Under the pieces are notes generated by a model. It had not been told where the DNA came from and ran no database searches. It saw nothing but the letters and a program-made list of their open reading frames with translations. Positions 1 to 8,290 of a DNA stretch of 13,331 nucleotides are shown here, piece after piece. Position 1 is the stretch's first letter. Every line of letters starts with the position of its first letter. The translations under genes were made by a program, and so were the position numbers. This DNA comes from Auxenochlorella pyrenoidosa (Eukaryota > Chlorophyta > Trebouxiophyceae > Chlorellales > Chlorellaceae): positions 240,630 through 253,960 of the forward strand of contig KQ481967.1 of the NCBI GenBank assembly GCA_001430745.1. Reading direction: 5' to 3'.

Positions 1-33
1 CCCCCCCCCNCCCCCCCCCCTTCCCCCCCCCTG
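1..33. other. Poly-C tract with an ambiguous base (assembly edge)
   Basis: The first 31 bases are almost only C, with an N at position 10 and a TT at 21-22. This is typical of a low-quality read end or a collapsed homopolymer next to a gap. It lies immediately after the SNF2 exon (35-145, minus strand), where the ATPase P-loop should follow. The tract may be real intron sequence (a poly-G run on the coding strand) or a sequencing artefact. Nothing coding can be read from it. Confidence 0.8.
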
Positions 34-1779
34 CCTGGTCGTCAGCGAGGATGCCGCCCATGGGCTGCTGCCCCGCCGACTCGCGCCGGCACATCCAGGC
101 CAGCGCGATGCGCTGGTGCCGCAGCAGCGGGGTGAGCAGCAGGCCCTGCACGCGGGCAGCAGGGGCGTTGCACGTGCAGGAGTTGCAGGCGGGTGGACGA
201 CGCTGCTCAACACACACCAGGCTGGCGGAGCAATCAACAGGCCCGCCATGCATGGCGCCAGGCACCGCGCCGCTCCCCGGGTCCCAAGGCAGGGCGCAGC
301 GCTCAGGGCCACCACAGCGTGCGTCCCCACCTCTGGTGGCTGCCGCTCCTCGCTGCCGCTGCCCGCTGTCTCCAGGCCCTCCAGGGCGGCCCGCACCGCC
401 TGCTCCTTGTCGACCCTGTTGGCTGCCAGGAGGGGGGCGCCTGCGCCACTGACCACGGTCGCGCTGCTGGGCCCGGCAGCCCCGGCAGGAACAATCCCGC
501 GCTGCGCCAGCCCAAAGCCAGCCAGGGAGTAGCCCAGCTGCGGCTGCTGCTGCTGGGCGCCAGGGGTGCCAGCCACTCCGGTTGTGATGGTTGCGCCACC
601 CCACTGCTGCTGCTGCTGCTGCTGCTGCAGGGCGGCCGCATACTGCTGCTGCTGCAGCGCGGCGGCGTACTGCTGCTGCAGGGCGGCTGCGTACTGCGGG
701 TTCTGCCGCAGCAGCTGCTGCTGGTGCTGCCACGCCCGGATGGCCTGCGCGGCCCGCCCCACGCCGTGGATGGCCGCTGCCGCCGCCTGCTGCTCTGCGG
801 GGTCGCGTGACCGCTGGGCCGCCGCCTGCAGCACACGCAGGTCCTCTGTCTGCAGCAGCGCCTGCCCCGTGCCCTGCACCACCAGGCGCACAAACTCCGA
901 CGCGTTGTGCAGCGCGCGGCGCAGCAGGCCAGACCAGCCGGCGGTCGCGGCGCCGCCGTCTGCAGCCGCCGCCGCAGCGGCGGCGGCGTCTGCGGGGCTG
1001 GCTTCGCCGGCGGCAGCGCCCCTGCCGTCGCCACCCTCGTCATCGGCAGTCAGGTCGATGATGTCATTCAAGACAGAGGGCGCCACTGCAGCCGCTGCCA
1101 CCGCCGCCGCTGGCAGCACCGCTTCAGTGCTGCCTGGCTCCTGCTGCTGCTGCTGCTGCTCCTGATCCTGCAGCTGCTGATGCTGCTGCTGGTCCTGCTG
1201 CTGCTCAGCCTGCGCAGACTGCTGCTGCACCACCTGTTCACGATGCTGCTGCTCAGCCTGCGTAGACTGCTGCAGCGCCGCCTGCTCATGCTGCTGGTGC
1301 TGTTGGGGCGCAGCAGGAGGCGCATGCACCTCTGGCAGTGGCGCTGCAGCACTCTGGTCGCCCTGCGCCTGTGGCGCTGGCAGCTCCTTGTCCCCTTGCT
1401 GCTGCTCTGGCTGGGGAGCAGCATCAATCTGTTGCTTCTCCTGCTGCTGCTGCTCCTCTGGCGGTGCACTGGCGATCGCCTGCTGCTGCTGATCCTGCTG
1501 CTCTGATGGTGCATGCTGCTGCTCAGGAGCTGCAGCGCCCGCCACATCTTGCTGCTCCACTTGCGCAGTGCTCGCATGCTGCTGCTGTGAATGGCTGCCT
1601 ACATCCTGCTGCTCTTGATGCTGCTGCTGAGCCTCAGCTGGCGGCGAGGCCGCTGCTGCCAGCTCGCCGGCAGACGGTGGCGCAGGTGGCGCGCCGCCAT
1701 TCTGGGCGTTGGCCGCCGACCTGCGGGCCTGCAGCTGCGCCAGATAGGCGGTGAGGCGGCCCTTGGCCAGCGACTTCAT
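1..1779 (-). CDS. SNF2-family ATPase of the RAD5/RAD16 type (N-terminal part, truncated at window edge)
   Basis: Seen: the ATG at 1779-1777 opens a 483-codon exon (1779-331) with an in-frame TGA eight codons upstream. A 185-base intron (330-146) begins GTGGGG and ends GTGCAG, phase 0. Exon 2 (145-35) then reads LLTPLLRHQRIALAWM and GGILADDQ, the Q-motif-like segment and the start of ATPase motif I of SNF2 proteins. The P-loop G-GKT would come next but is lost in the poly-C edge. The leader is disordered: residues ~47-215 are very rich in Gln with Glu, His and Ala; NDIIDLTADDEGG near residues 237-249 is a SUMO-interaction-like motif; residues ~362-392 are QYAAALQQ repeats ending in Q8. Known: this helicase motif style is that of RAD5/RAD16/ULS1-like DNA translocases, including plant CHR27/CHR28, which act in the nucleus on chromatin or DNA repair. 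Inferred: nuclear localisation and possible SUMO binding. RING and HIRAN domains, if present, lie outside the window. Confidence 0.85.
   Translation of the reverse strand, partial: MKSLAKGRLTAYLAQLQARRSAANAQNGGAPPAPPSAGELAAAASPPAEAQQQHQEQQDVGSHSQQQHASTAQVEQQDVAGAAAPEQQHAPSEQQDQQQQAIASAPPEEQQQQEKQQIDAAPQPEQQQGDKELPAPQAQGDQSAAAPLPEVHAPPAAPQQHQQHEQAALQQSTQAEQQHREQVVQQQSAQAEQQQDQQQHQQLQDQEQQQQQQEPGSTEAVLPAAAVAAAAVAPSVLNDIIDLTADDEGGDGRGAAAGEASPADAAAAAAAAADGGAATAGWSGLLRRALHNASEFVRLVVQGTGQALLQTEDLRVLQAAAQRSRDPAEQQAAAAAIHGVGRAAQAIRAWQHQQQLLRQNPQYAAALQQQYAAALQQQQYAAALQQQQQQQQWGGATITTGVAGTPGAQQQQPQLGYSLAGFGLAQRGIVPAGAAGPSSATVVSGAGAPLLAANRVDKEQAVRAALEGLETAGSGSEERQPPEVGTHAVVALSAAPCLGTRGAARCLAPCMAGLLIAPPAWCVLSSVVHPPATPARATPLLPACRACCSPRCCGTSASRWPGCAGASRRGSSPWAASSLTTRQGGGRGGXGGG
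604..697 (-). repeat. QYAAALQQ minisatellite with CAG run
   Basis: Inside SNF2 exon 1 the coding strand carries three consecutive units encoding QYAAALQQ with one to several extra Gln codons. The block ends in eight uninterrupted CAG codons (604-627, CTG on the plus strand). Unit lengths differ by whole codons, so expansion and contraction would keep the reading frame. It probably varies in length between strains. Confidence 0.85.
1141..1640 (-). repeat. Imperfect CAG (polyglutamine) region
   Basis: About 500 bases of SNF2 exon 1 are dominated by CAG codons interrupted by GAG, CAC, GAC and GCC codons. On the plus strand they appear as CTG runs, including six in a row at 1141-1158. They encode a Gln/Glu/His-rich, low-complexity leader. 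The repeats create long spurious open frames on both strands, with Leu-, Cys- or Ser-rich translations that should not be annotated. Confidence 0.85.
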
Positions 1780-2242
1780 CGTGCAGGGAAGCCAATCAGT
1801 TCAGGAGCAGGGCACATCGAGCAATCCCTTGCTCTCCCAGCCCCAACTGGCAAATTGCAGCACTGCTGGTGCCTTGTGGCACTTGTGAAATGACCCTTGG
1901 GGCGGTTGAAGCCCCTCCAGCGCCATTGCCAGTCCCTGCTGCGCTTGCTGCGTCTGCCCTTCCCTGCCCTCAAACTGTCTTGCCGTTGCGCACAACACGC
2001 CACTGAACGATCGCCAGCTGCACAGCGCCCCCAGGAGCTTGGGTCCGTCTCTGCTCACTTTGTTTTCGCCTCGCTTGGCTTGGGCGAACGCCTCCTCGGC
2101 TCGCCGACTTGCTGATAGCGCTTTCAGGCATCCCCACAGCCTGTCGCAGCGGCCAGGAGGGGGAGCCCGGTCCTGCCTCTGCCGCCGCCGACCAGCTCCC
2201 AACGTCGTCCAGCACCTTGAGGGGGAGCAGCAGCTTGGCGCC
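1780..2242. promoter_or_regulatory. Divergent intergenic region (SNF2 minus / NDUFA3 plus)
   Basis: The 463 bases between the two divergent start codons must hold both 5' UTRs and both promoters. I see no clear TATA box and no conserved element. Open frames here on both strands have no recognisable similarity. A frame open from 2039 runs in phase into the NDUFA3 ATG, but the added residues do not resemble the family, so it is probably 5' UTR. Confidence 0.5.
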
Positions 2243-3044
2243 ATGAGCTGGCTGCGCACCATGATGCACCGGGTGAGAGCTTGCCGCTGTTGTCTTGAAA
2301 AGCTCGCAGGTCTCCCCAAAGCTGGAAACTGTGGGATGGCAGCTACGGTCTAGTACTGCAGTAGCGCTGGCGAGGAGCTTCCAATGACCAAGCCCTGCGT
2401 CCTGTCTCTGTTGACCTGCTGCCTCAGTTCTGGCACCTCCCATTCACAGGAACCCATCATTGTGTGGTCTTTCATCATTGGAGGGGTGGGGCTGGGCCTG
2501 CCGCTGGTGGTGCCGCCCATCCGGGAGGCCATGGGGTATGGCGCCCCCACCCCCAAGGCACCGCCTCCCGTCCGCACGGTGAGGCCGGGGCTGGGCAGCG
2601 TGCCTCCCCTCCCGCTCCTCTTGCATACGGTGTGAGGCACCGGACAGCTGGTGTTGGGGCTGTGCTGCAGTTTCAGGGGCAGGCAGCGCCCTGGAAGGGG
2701 GGCCTCACCACTCGCAGCACGCTGGGCCCTGGGTGTTGGGCAGCAGGGAGGGCTTGTCCTGCCAGAGAAGGGCGAGGCCGGGCTGCCGGCCTGCCAGGAC
2801 TGCCAGCACCGGCACCCACGCGCTCAGCGCCCCTGCAATTGGACGCAAGGTGCCAACCAGCTGGTGCAGTGCGGGCAGGGCTGGCGCAGCCAACTTCCCG
2901 GATGCGCACTGGCCGCAGCCTGGGCATCACAAGTGCAGGTGCGGGGGCTGAAGCCCCGTCGGCTCACAGCAGGGCCTCACCGCCTGCTGCCGCCTGCCCT
3001 CCCCCTGCAATCTGCAGCTGATTGAGAACGCCAAGGCGCAGTGA
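2243..3044 (+). CDS. NDUFA3: Mitochondrial complex I subunit NDUFA3/B9-like, 3 exons, 61 aa
   Basis: Seen: exon 1 2243-2272 (MSWLRTMMHR), intron with donor GTGAGAGC; exon 2 2450-2578 after acceptor TTCACAG, encoding EPIIVWSFIIGG and LPLVVPPIREAMGYG; exon 3 3018-3044 after acceptor ATCTGCAG, encoding LIENAKAQ and TGA. All junctions are phase 0. The protein has one hydrophobic membrane segment (about residues 13-34) followed by a Pro-rich tail. Known: NDUFA3/B9 is a small single-span accessory subunit of the complex I membrane arm in the mitochondrial inner membrane. It shares the EP-x-x-V-x-SF-x-x-GG-x-x-x-x-LP pattern and the short basic N-terminus. It has no catalytic role of its own. The start at 2243 gives a length fitting this small family. 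Alternative: another small single-span mitochondrial protein. The family call rests on motif memory, not a search. Confidence 0.72.
2579..3017 (+). other. Intron 2 of the NDUFA3-like gene
   Basis: This 439-base intron begins GTGAGGCC and ends with a C-rich tract and TGCAG. Open frames inside it on both strands show no recognisable domain. It is the longest intron in the window. I see no embedded gene or RNA. Confidence 0.6.
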
Positions 3045-3188
3045 GGTCCGCGTCGTGGCCGTGTGCGGGATGGCGCGCAGCGCTGGATGTGCGGCCCGGT
3101 GCCCTCCTGCTCTCGAGTGCTGCCCATAGCGGGTCTCAGCATGCATGCTCGCATGCAAGGGATTCCCTGCTCCCCCATTCCCAGTCGC

Positions 3189-3193
3189 TGTAA
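3189..3193 (+). promoter_or_regulatory. TGTAA polyadenylation signal of the NDUFA3-like gene
   Basis: TGTAA, the green-algal polyadenylation motif, occurs 145 bases after the NDUFA3 stop codon on the same strand. This is a plausible 3' UTR length. The motif is only five bases, so chance occurrence is possible. Confidence 0.5.
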
Positions 3194-3793
3194 GCTTTCC
3201 TCTGTTGGTGGGACACTGAAAAGGGGTTCAGGTCGCACGAGAGCTGAGGCAGTGGTGCGGGCAGACTGTGCCGTCAGGAGAGCGTGGGCGCCGGGCCCCT
3301 CCTGCAGCGACGAGGCGATCAGGGATCCCCTGCCTGCCAGTGCAGACTTGCCGGGCCAGGGTCAACCCCTGCTACACTTAATGTGTCAAATTTGCCCATC
3401 TCAAGAACCAAGCAAGGCCAAGATTCAGTGCCCCGTATGCACCGCTTCATCAGCTTTCCACCTTTTGTGCTGCCATCTCAACGCTGGTGCCTGTGACTTC
3501 GCTTGGCTTGAAAGCAGTAGTTAAATGCGGTAATGCAAAAATCAGAATCTACAGTTCGCCGATTGCACAGAAGGCCGGTCAGAGAAGCAGAGAGGCAGAG
3601 GGTGGGCCGCGCAAGAAGGAGGCAGGGGGCTCGCAGAGCCAGGCACAGCCGAGAAGGGGGTGCGTGGGGCTTTGGGTTTGGTGGGGGTGAGGAGGGGCAT
3701 GATGAGGTGGAGGACGAGTGTGTGGATGGCAGGCGCGAGCGCAGCGCTCAGCAAGCCGCCTGCCTCACTCAGCGGGCCCGGGAATGGCGGCGC
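3194..3793. other. Intergenic region between convergent genes
   Basis: Six hundred bases lie between the NDUFA3-like 3' end and the stop codon of gene A. It should contain the 3' UTR of gene A on the minus strand, but I found no TGTAA on that strand. The stretch around 3660-3700 is G/T-rich. Open frames here are short with no family resemblance, and I see no RNA gene. Confidence 0.5.
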
Positions 3794-4952
3794 TTAGCCC
3801 CTGGCGGGCTTGCCAGCGCAGGTGCTCTTGGGGGAGGTGGTGGTCTTGGCGACTGCAGCGGGGAGGGCATGTAGCAGGGATGGGTGAGGAGGGCACACTG
3901 CACTTCCAACCCCTGCCGGAAGCTTCAACGACAGCACTGTCCCAATGTCTCAACACCTGCGCAGTCCAGCCATTGAAGGTTGGTGCACAGCTCACCGGTC
4001 ACGCCGGCAGCCTTGATGGCGGCGTTCGCGTAGGTGGCCTTGGCGATGGAGGTGGTGCCGGCAACGGTGGTGGGGCCCAGGTTCACGGCGCCGGTGGCCT
4101 TCAGGTTCTTGACCTGCAGGGCAGCCCAGAAGCATGGTACTGTGCAGTGAGCCAACCACTGCAGGCCAGCACACGGACCGGCCTGGGCTGTCACGTCAGC
4201 GGCCGCGCCGCCGCTACTCGTTTCAGGCACCCTGCCAGCGTCACAGCACTCACCGTCAGGAGGTGGGGGGTGCCGACGGCGCCGATGTTCAGGCGGGCGT
4301 TGTTGGTGGTGATGGTCATGGTCCTGGGGTTGATCACAATGCGCTTGGTGCCGTCGGTGATGGTCAGCACACCTGCAGGGCGAGGCAACGCAGGTTGCAA
4401 CGGTCAACATTTGAGCAGCAAACCCAGCAGCTGGAGGCGGCACCACCCTACCACGCACTGCCTGCGGCGCAGCTCAAAGCCCCCGCCACGCGGCTCACCC
4501 TGCACGGTGTAGTCGCCGTTGGAGGCATCGCACTCCAGCAGGCCACCCAGGACACCGCACTGCACAGGGCAGGATGTGCGGGCCAGTCACCAAGGGTCAG
4601 GAGTGTGCAGGTGGGGCCAGAGTGGGCAGCCCACAACACTAGCGTACCACGCGAACCTGTGAGTTCCCCCCCCCCACAGCCCCGGCTCTGAGCCTCCAGC
4701 CAGGCACGGCTCCATGCAATTGCAGCTCCCACTCACCACATTGAGGTCGCCCAGGGTGCCGGTCAGGCCACCAGCACCCAGGTCCAGCTGCTTCAGGCTA
4801 CGGCCATGCTGCAGCTCATCGGCGCCGCTGGCAGGGATGGCAGCGGGGGCGGTGGTGTTGCCGCCGAACAGCACCAGAGCGTGCACCAGCAGGCTCAGGC
4901 CGATGCCGCCGAAAAGCAGGCGGTCGAGCCAGGAGGACTGAGAGCCGGCCAT
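3794..4952 (-). CDS. Paralog A: small signal/anchor protein with beta-repeat-like body, 5 exons, 190 aa
   Basis: Seen: exons 4952-4737, 4559-4499, 4372-4254, 4113-3996 and 3852-3794 (TAA), with canonical GT-AG introns of 177, 126, 140 and 143 bases, phases 0/1/0/1. N-terminus MAGSQSSWLDR, then a hydrophobic stretch (residues 12-31) ending HALVLFGG, an Ala/Pro/Gly-rich spacer, exon 2 CGVLGGLLECDASNGDYTV, exon 3 with RIVINP and LNIG followed by TPHLLT, a Val/Thr/Gly-rich exon 4 and a C-terminus CAGKPARG. Codons are strongly C/G-ending, which suggests high expression. The start is the first ATG after the CTAAAT element. It is the most divergent and lacks the GLLDGLLGGG stretch of B and C. Inferred: secreted or single-span membrane protein, body outside the cytosol. 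Family not recognised. Confidence 0.82.
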
Positions 4953-5062
4953 TCTGCGGGGACTGACGTGCGAGCAGAGTACAGAAAGACAAGCGAGGCC
5001 AACGCAGAGACTACACCTCTGCGAATGGGAGTAGATAGATATGGCGAGGTAAGCCTGGTAGA

Positions 5063-5068
5063 ATTTAG
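5063..5068 (-). promoter_or_regulatory. CTAAAT promoter element of gene A
   Basis: On the coding strand CTAAAT ends 111 bases before the A of the start codon (5063 versus 4952). The same hexamer at the same distance precedes genes B and C, although the sequence between element and ATG in A is largely different. It may be a TATA-like core promoter element. Confidence 0.5.
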
Positions 5069-5089
5069 CGGGGGGCCTTAGCTTCCCGG

Positions 5090-5440
5090 GCCGCGCTCCA
5101 TGGAAGCCGGAGGCTCACACTCGATCCGGAGCATCCGTCCCCTACGGTGGCTGTCCTGCCCAAGTGGTCACCAGCTGCACCCGAAGCTGGGAACCCTTGG
5201 GCAGTAGACTTGGGGCCCGCAGCTTGCGTTCCCCCACCCCCGCATGCTGCTGCATGCCTGGATTGGTGCCTTGCAAGGGAGCAGGGTACCAATGGGTCAC
5301 CTTTGCGGTCAGGGCAAGGGGGCAAGATGGAGCTGCGGCACCGGTGGTGTACTGCTGCAATATTGCCGGCGCGCAGGCCCCGGCACTTGCAGGCCATGCT
5401 CCTGCTTTGGGCTGGGTACCTGGGCAAAGCAAGGGGCTGC
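5090..5440 (-). repeat. Upstream block of gene A, diverged copy
   Basis: About 350 bases upstream of gene A match the region upstream of gene B (7930-8290). Clear shared segments are GCCGGAGGCTCACACTC, then ATCCGGAG, CCTACGGTGGCTGTCCTGC, TGGTCACCAGCTG, GCATGCCTGGATT, GGGTACCAATG and GCAATATTGC, in the same order with substitutions and small indels. This block probably holds promoter or enhancer sequence copied together with the gene. It contains the inverted repeat CCAGCT (5171-5176) / AGCTGG (5185-5190). Confidence 0.75.
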
Positions 5441-6119
5441 TATGTGCTACACATGGGGGGTGTCTGCTGCCTGGTTTGGCCAAGGGAGGACGTGTGCGGG
5501 CTGTCCCGCCCAGCTGCTTAACCGGCATTGGCGGCAGCCCTGGACGGGCAAGCGATCCTTGCATGCCGGCGGCAGAGACCCCTGCTGCCAGTTTCGCCAT
5601 CTTGGTGCACTCAGGGGCCAGCATTGCATTGAGCCGACAAAACTCACAGCAGGCAGGCTGGACAAAGGGCAGCAGCCGCGGAACTGCATGTGCGCGGGCA
5701 GGCCTGCGCGCAGGAGGCTGGGCCAGCTCGGTTGGCACAGCTCTGTGAACACCACTGGGATGGCACCCTTGGCCAGGGCTTTCTGGGCGCAGTGAGCCAA
5801 GAAAAGCTGTTCCTGGTCACACCATGGGGAGCTCTTGATTGCTTGCAGGCCGCTGCCCTGCACCCTCCTGCCAACTTGCCAGCATCCGTGCATAAGCGAC
5901 CTTGCCGCAGCAGGGAGCCCTTTGCCCGCAGCGCTGAAGGTAACCAGCAGCGGACACAGCCGGTTTCCGGCTACCTGTGGCCTGCCTGTTGGGATGGCCC
6001 ACTCAACCAAGGCTGGCTGTTATGCCACACTTCAGGGCTGCTCATCACGGCCCCTCGAAGCGTTCACTAATCAACACCCCCCTCCTTGGCACCAGGCCAT
6101 GCTCGCCTATCAGCAGAGG
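5441..6119. other. Intergenic region between gene A upstream block and gene B 3' end
   Basis: About 680 bases without a recognisable gene. Several open frames of 60-190 codons overlap here on both strands, but none has family similarity, and the longest extend into the upstream repeat block. I see no RNA gene or terminal repeat. Confidence 0.5.
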
Positions 6120-6124
6120 TTACA
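6120..6124 (-). promoter_or_regulatory. TGTAA polyadenylation signal of gene B
   Basis: TTACA on the plus strand gives TGTAA on the coding strand of gene B, 211 bases past its stop codon. Distance and strand fit a green-algal polyadenylation signal. Confidence 0.5.
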
Positions 6125-6334
6125 GCACAACAGCCGGGGGGCTAAGGCTGGACAAGAAATGGCAATCAGTGAGCAGAAGAGGCCTGAATACATCCAGCAG
6201 TGATGATGAGCGCTCGAGCAATAGTAGGTCTAGAAAATGAGCGGTCGGTGTGGGCTGAGGTGAGGTGGCTTGAGTTCAGGGGCTGCAGGTGAAGGTAGGT
6301 ACCAGGCTGAGCATCGCCCCTCGGCAGTGGGCGC

Positions 6335-7775
6335 TTAGCGGCCAGCGGGCTTGCCAGCGAAGGTGCACTTGCTGGAGGTCACAGAGTTGGCTGCACGCAA
6401 CAGAGGAGGGGGAGGCGCAACGGTTAGAAAAAAGGCAGGATGTGCAGATTGGGAAGGCATCACACGCAATCACGCGAGGCCAGGGCGGCAGCAGGCTCAT
6501 GCGGGGCGCCCTGCGATGAGGCCCGTGATGAGGCCCGCGTGGCAGCAAGCTGCTGGGCAGTCAAGTGGCGGTATGGACCCAGTGCTGCCCACCCAGGACA
6601 CAGCTCACCGGTGACAGCGGCGCGGGCGGTCACGATGCCGGTGGCAGTCACGCCCTTGTTCAGGGTGAGGGCGCCGTCCACACGGGTGTTGCCGAAGTTC
6701 GCAGTGCCGTCGGCCTTGGCGGCGCCGGTCTGCAGGGTCGAGGCAGGGCAGCACTGGGTCAGCTGGGACGAGCAAGCTGGGACGAGCAGCGCGCCTCCAG
6801 CTCAGGCTGCGCCCCCAAAGTGGGCACTCAGGGACAACGCACCACATGCAGAACAGGTGCTCGCCTGCCGGCAGGCAGCACACCCCAGCAGGCAGCCGAC
6901 CCGTGCAGCGCCTCACCGTCAGGGTGTGGGGGTTGCCCACGCCACCGATGTTGATGCGCTTGGTGCTGGTGGTGATGGTCTGGGTGTTGGGGTCGATCAC
7001 AATCCGGTTGGAGCCGCTGACAACGAACAGCTTGCCTGCACAGCAGGGGGCAGTGGGCAGGTGGGGATCAGAATCATTGACACACGATGATGATGGAGCA
7101 CAGCACTCTGTCAAAATCAGGCTGGAGGCCTGATGCCGTGGCAAATATGCCAGGGCATGGCTGCGCAGCAGCAGATGTTGAGAACTTCATGTGCGCTAGG
7201 GCAGCGTCAAGGCATCGCCGGCGCCCAGCCCAAGCATGCCCGCCCTCGCCCTGGCCAGAGCGCACCGGGAACAGTGAAGTCGCCAGAGGAAGCATCGCAG
7301 GCAGTCAGGCCGCCGGTGAGAGAGCACTGCAGGAAGGGGGCATAGATGCAAATCAATCAACACTGCAGCAAAGCCCAGAGCATGCATGCGTCAAGACCTC
7401 CCACGGGCGCTTGCATGCCGAGGCGGGACAGAGCAGTGGACACATGGCACATGCACTCACCACGTTGAGGCCGCCCAGCAGACCACCGCTGCCGCCAGTG
7501 GCGCCGCCGCCAGTGATGCCACCAACAGTGTCAGTCACACCGCCCAGCACGTTGTCCAGGGTGTCGGTCACGCCACCCAGCAGGCCGCCGGAGCCGCCGG
7601 AGGTGGAGCCACCGCCCAGCAGGCCGTCCAGCAGGCCCTGCAGCCGACGGCCGCGCACAGGCATGTCGCCAGCCACGACGGGGGCGGCGCCGTGGCCGCC
7701 GAACAGCACCAGGGCGTGCAGCACCATGCTCAGGGCAATGCCGCCGATGAGCACGCGCTCCTTGAGGCCGACCAT
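6335..7775 (-). CDS. Paralog B: small signal/anchor protein with Gly-rich insert, 5 exons, 223 aa
   Basis: Seen: exons 7775-7461, 7326-7266, 7035-6917, 6729-6609 and 6390-6335 (TAA). Introns are GT-AG, 134, 230, 187 and 218 bases, phases 0/1/0/1. Exons 2 and 3 match A and C in length exactly, and exon 4 equals C. N-terminus MVGLKER, hydrophobic residues 8-27 ending HALVLFGG, then GRRLQGLLDGLLGGG. A B-only Gly-rich insert follows, with LGGVTDT twice and GGSGGLLGG at both ends. Exon 2 is CSLTGGLTACDASSGDFTV, exon 3 has NRIVIDP and RINIGG then NPHTLT, exon 4 resembles phage-fibre-style beta repeats (GALTLNKGVTATG), and the end is KCTFAGKPAGR. A longer frame upstream begins with GTG, not ATG, so 7775 is the start. 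Inferred: highly expressed, exported or membrane-anchored. Family unknown. Confidence 0.85.
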
Positions 7776-7786
7776 GCTGAGGTTTT

Positions 7787-8047
7787 GTGGTGACAGAGGA
7801 CTGGCAGGGAGGGCCACGGCCGGGGACTGCACTGTATCAAGTGCGAGAATGGTAGCGGCGAGGCTAGGCGCGGAGGGATAGGGGGATTTAGGAGTGCCAG
7901 CTCAGCTTCCGCCAGCTTCGGGCCGCTTGGGTTGGCTGAGCCGGAGGCTCACACTCCATCCGGAGTACTGGCGCCTACGGTGGCTGTCCTGCACATCTGG
8001 TCACCAGCTGCCCCTCGAAGCTGGGGCAGTAGGCTTGGGGCCGCGGC
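7787..8047 (-). repeat. Upstream block shared with gene C (copy B)
   Basis: By eye, 7801-8035 is identical base for base to 10318-10552. One T/C difference follows, then GGGGCCGCGGCC in both, after which they diverge. The block covers most of the 5' UTR, the CTAAAT element and about 150 bases further upstream. It contains two overlapping, mutually exclusive hairpins: CCAGCT/AGCTGG (8004-8009, 8019-8024) and CTGCCCC/GGGGCAG (8008-8014, 8023-8029). The adjoining coding exon 1 is much less similar than this noncoding block. Confidence 0.88.
7886..7891 (-). promoter_or_regulatory. CTAAAT promoter element of gene B
   Basis: CTAAAT on the coding strand, 111 bases before the start codon (7886 versus 7775), the same spacing as in genes A and C. 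No ATG occurs on the coding strand between this element and the start codon. Confidence 0.5.
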
Positions 8048-8290
8048 CTGTCCTGTGCCATTACCCTCGGCCCCTGACTACTGCTGCATGCCTGGATTAA
8101 GCATTGCAATTGAGTAGGGTACCAATGCATCACCTTTGTGGTTGCTGAGGCAAGGAGCCAAGATGTGCACAGCGGCACCGGTGGCGTACCGCCGCAATAT
8201 TGCTAGGCAGCACAGGCCCCTGGGCCCGGCACTCTCTGGCAGCAGCAAGGCTTCCCCCGTTCAATCTGGGCACCTGGGCATTGCAAACTG
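8048..8290 (-). repeat. Distal upstream block shared with gene A only
   Basis: Beyond the B/C identity, this stretch continues to match the region upstream of gene A (about 5225-5440). Shared segments include GCATGCCTGGATT, GGGTACCAATG, ATCACCTTTG (GTCACCTTTG in A), GCGGCACCGGTGG and GCAATATTGC. Gene C lacks it, so the C duplication, or its later homogenisation, ended near 10565. Confidence 0.7.

Noticed and set aside
193..1506. Long Leu-, Cys-, Ala- or Ser-rich open frames on both strands
   Set aside because: They are by-products of the CTG/CAG repeats. The minus-strand frame starting at 1779 explains the region, is open over 483 codons and splices into a SNF2 core.
2039..2353. Plus-strand open frame of 104 codons covering the NDUFA3 start
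   Set aside because: It reads through the intron donor at 2273. Only residues from the internal Met at 2243 fit the spliced product.
3660..3700. G/T-rich stretch resembling telomere-type repeat
   Set aside because: No regular repeat unit such as TTTAGGG is present; it is ordinary G-rich intergenic sequence.
5142..5738. Minus-strand open frame of 198 codons
   Set aside because: It overlaps the upstream repeat block of gene A. The matching frame in the B block is broken, and it has no family resemblance.
7776..7832. N-terminal extension of gene B (and of C at 10293-10349) in frame with the chosen ATG
   Set aside because: The extension starts with GTG, not ATG, and lies in the conserved noncoding block. 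Gene A lacks it. The first ATG after the CTAAAT element is the one chosen.
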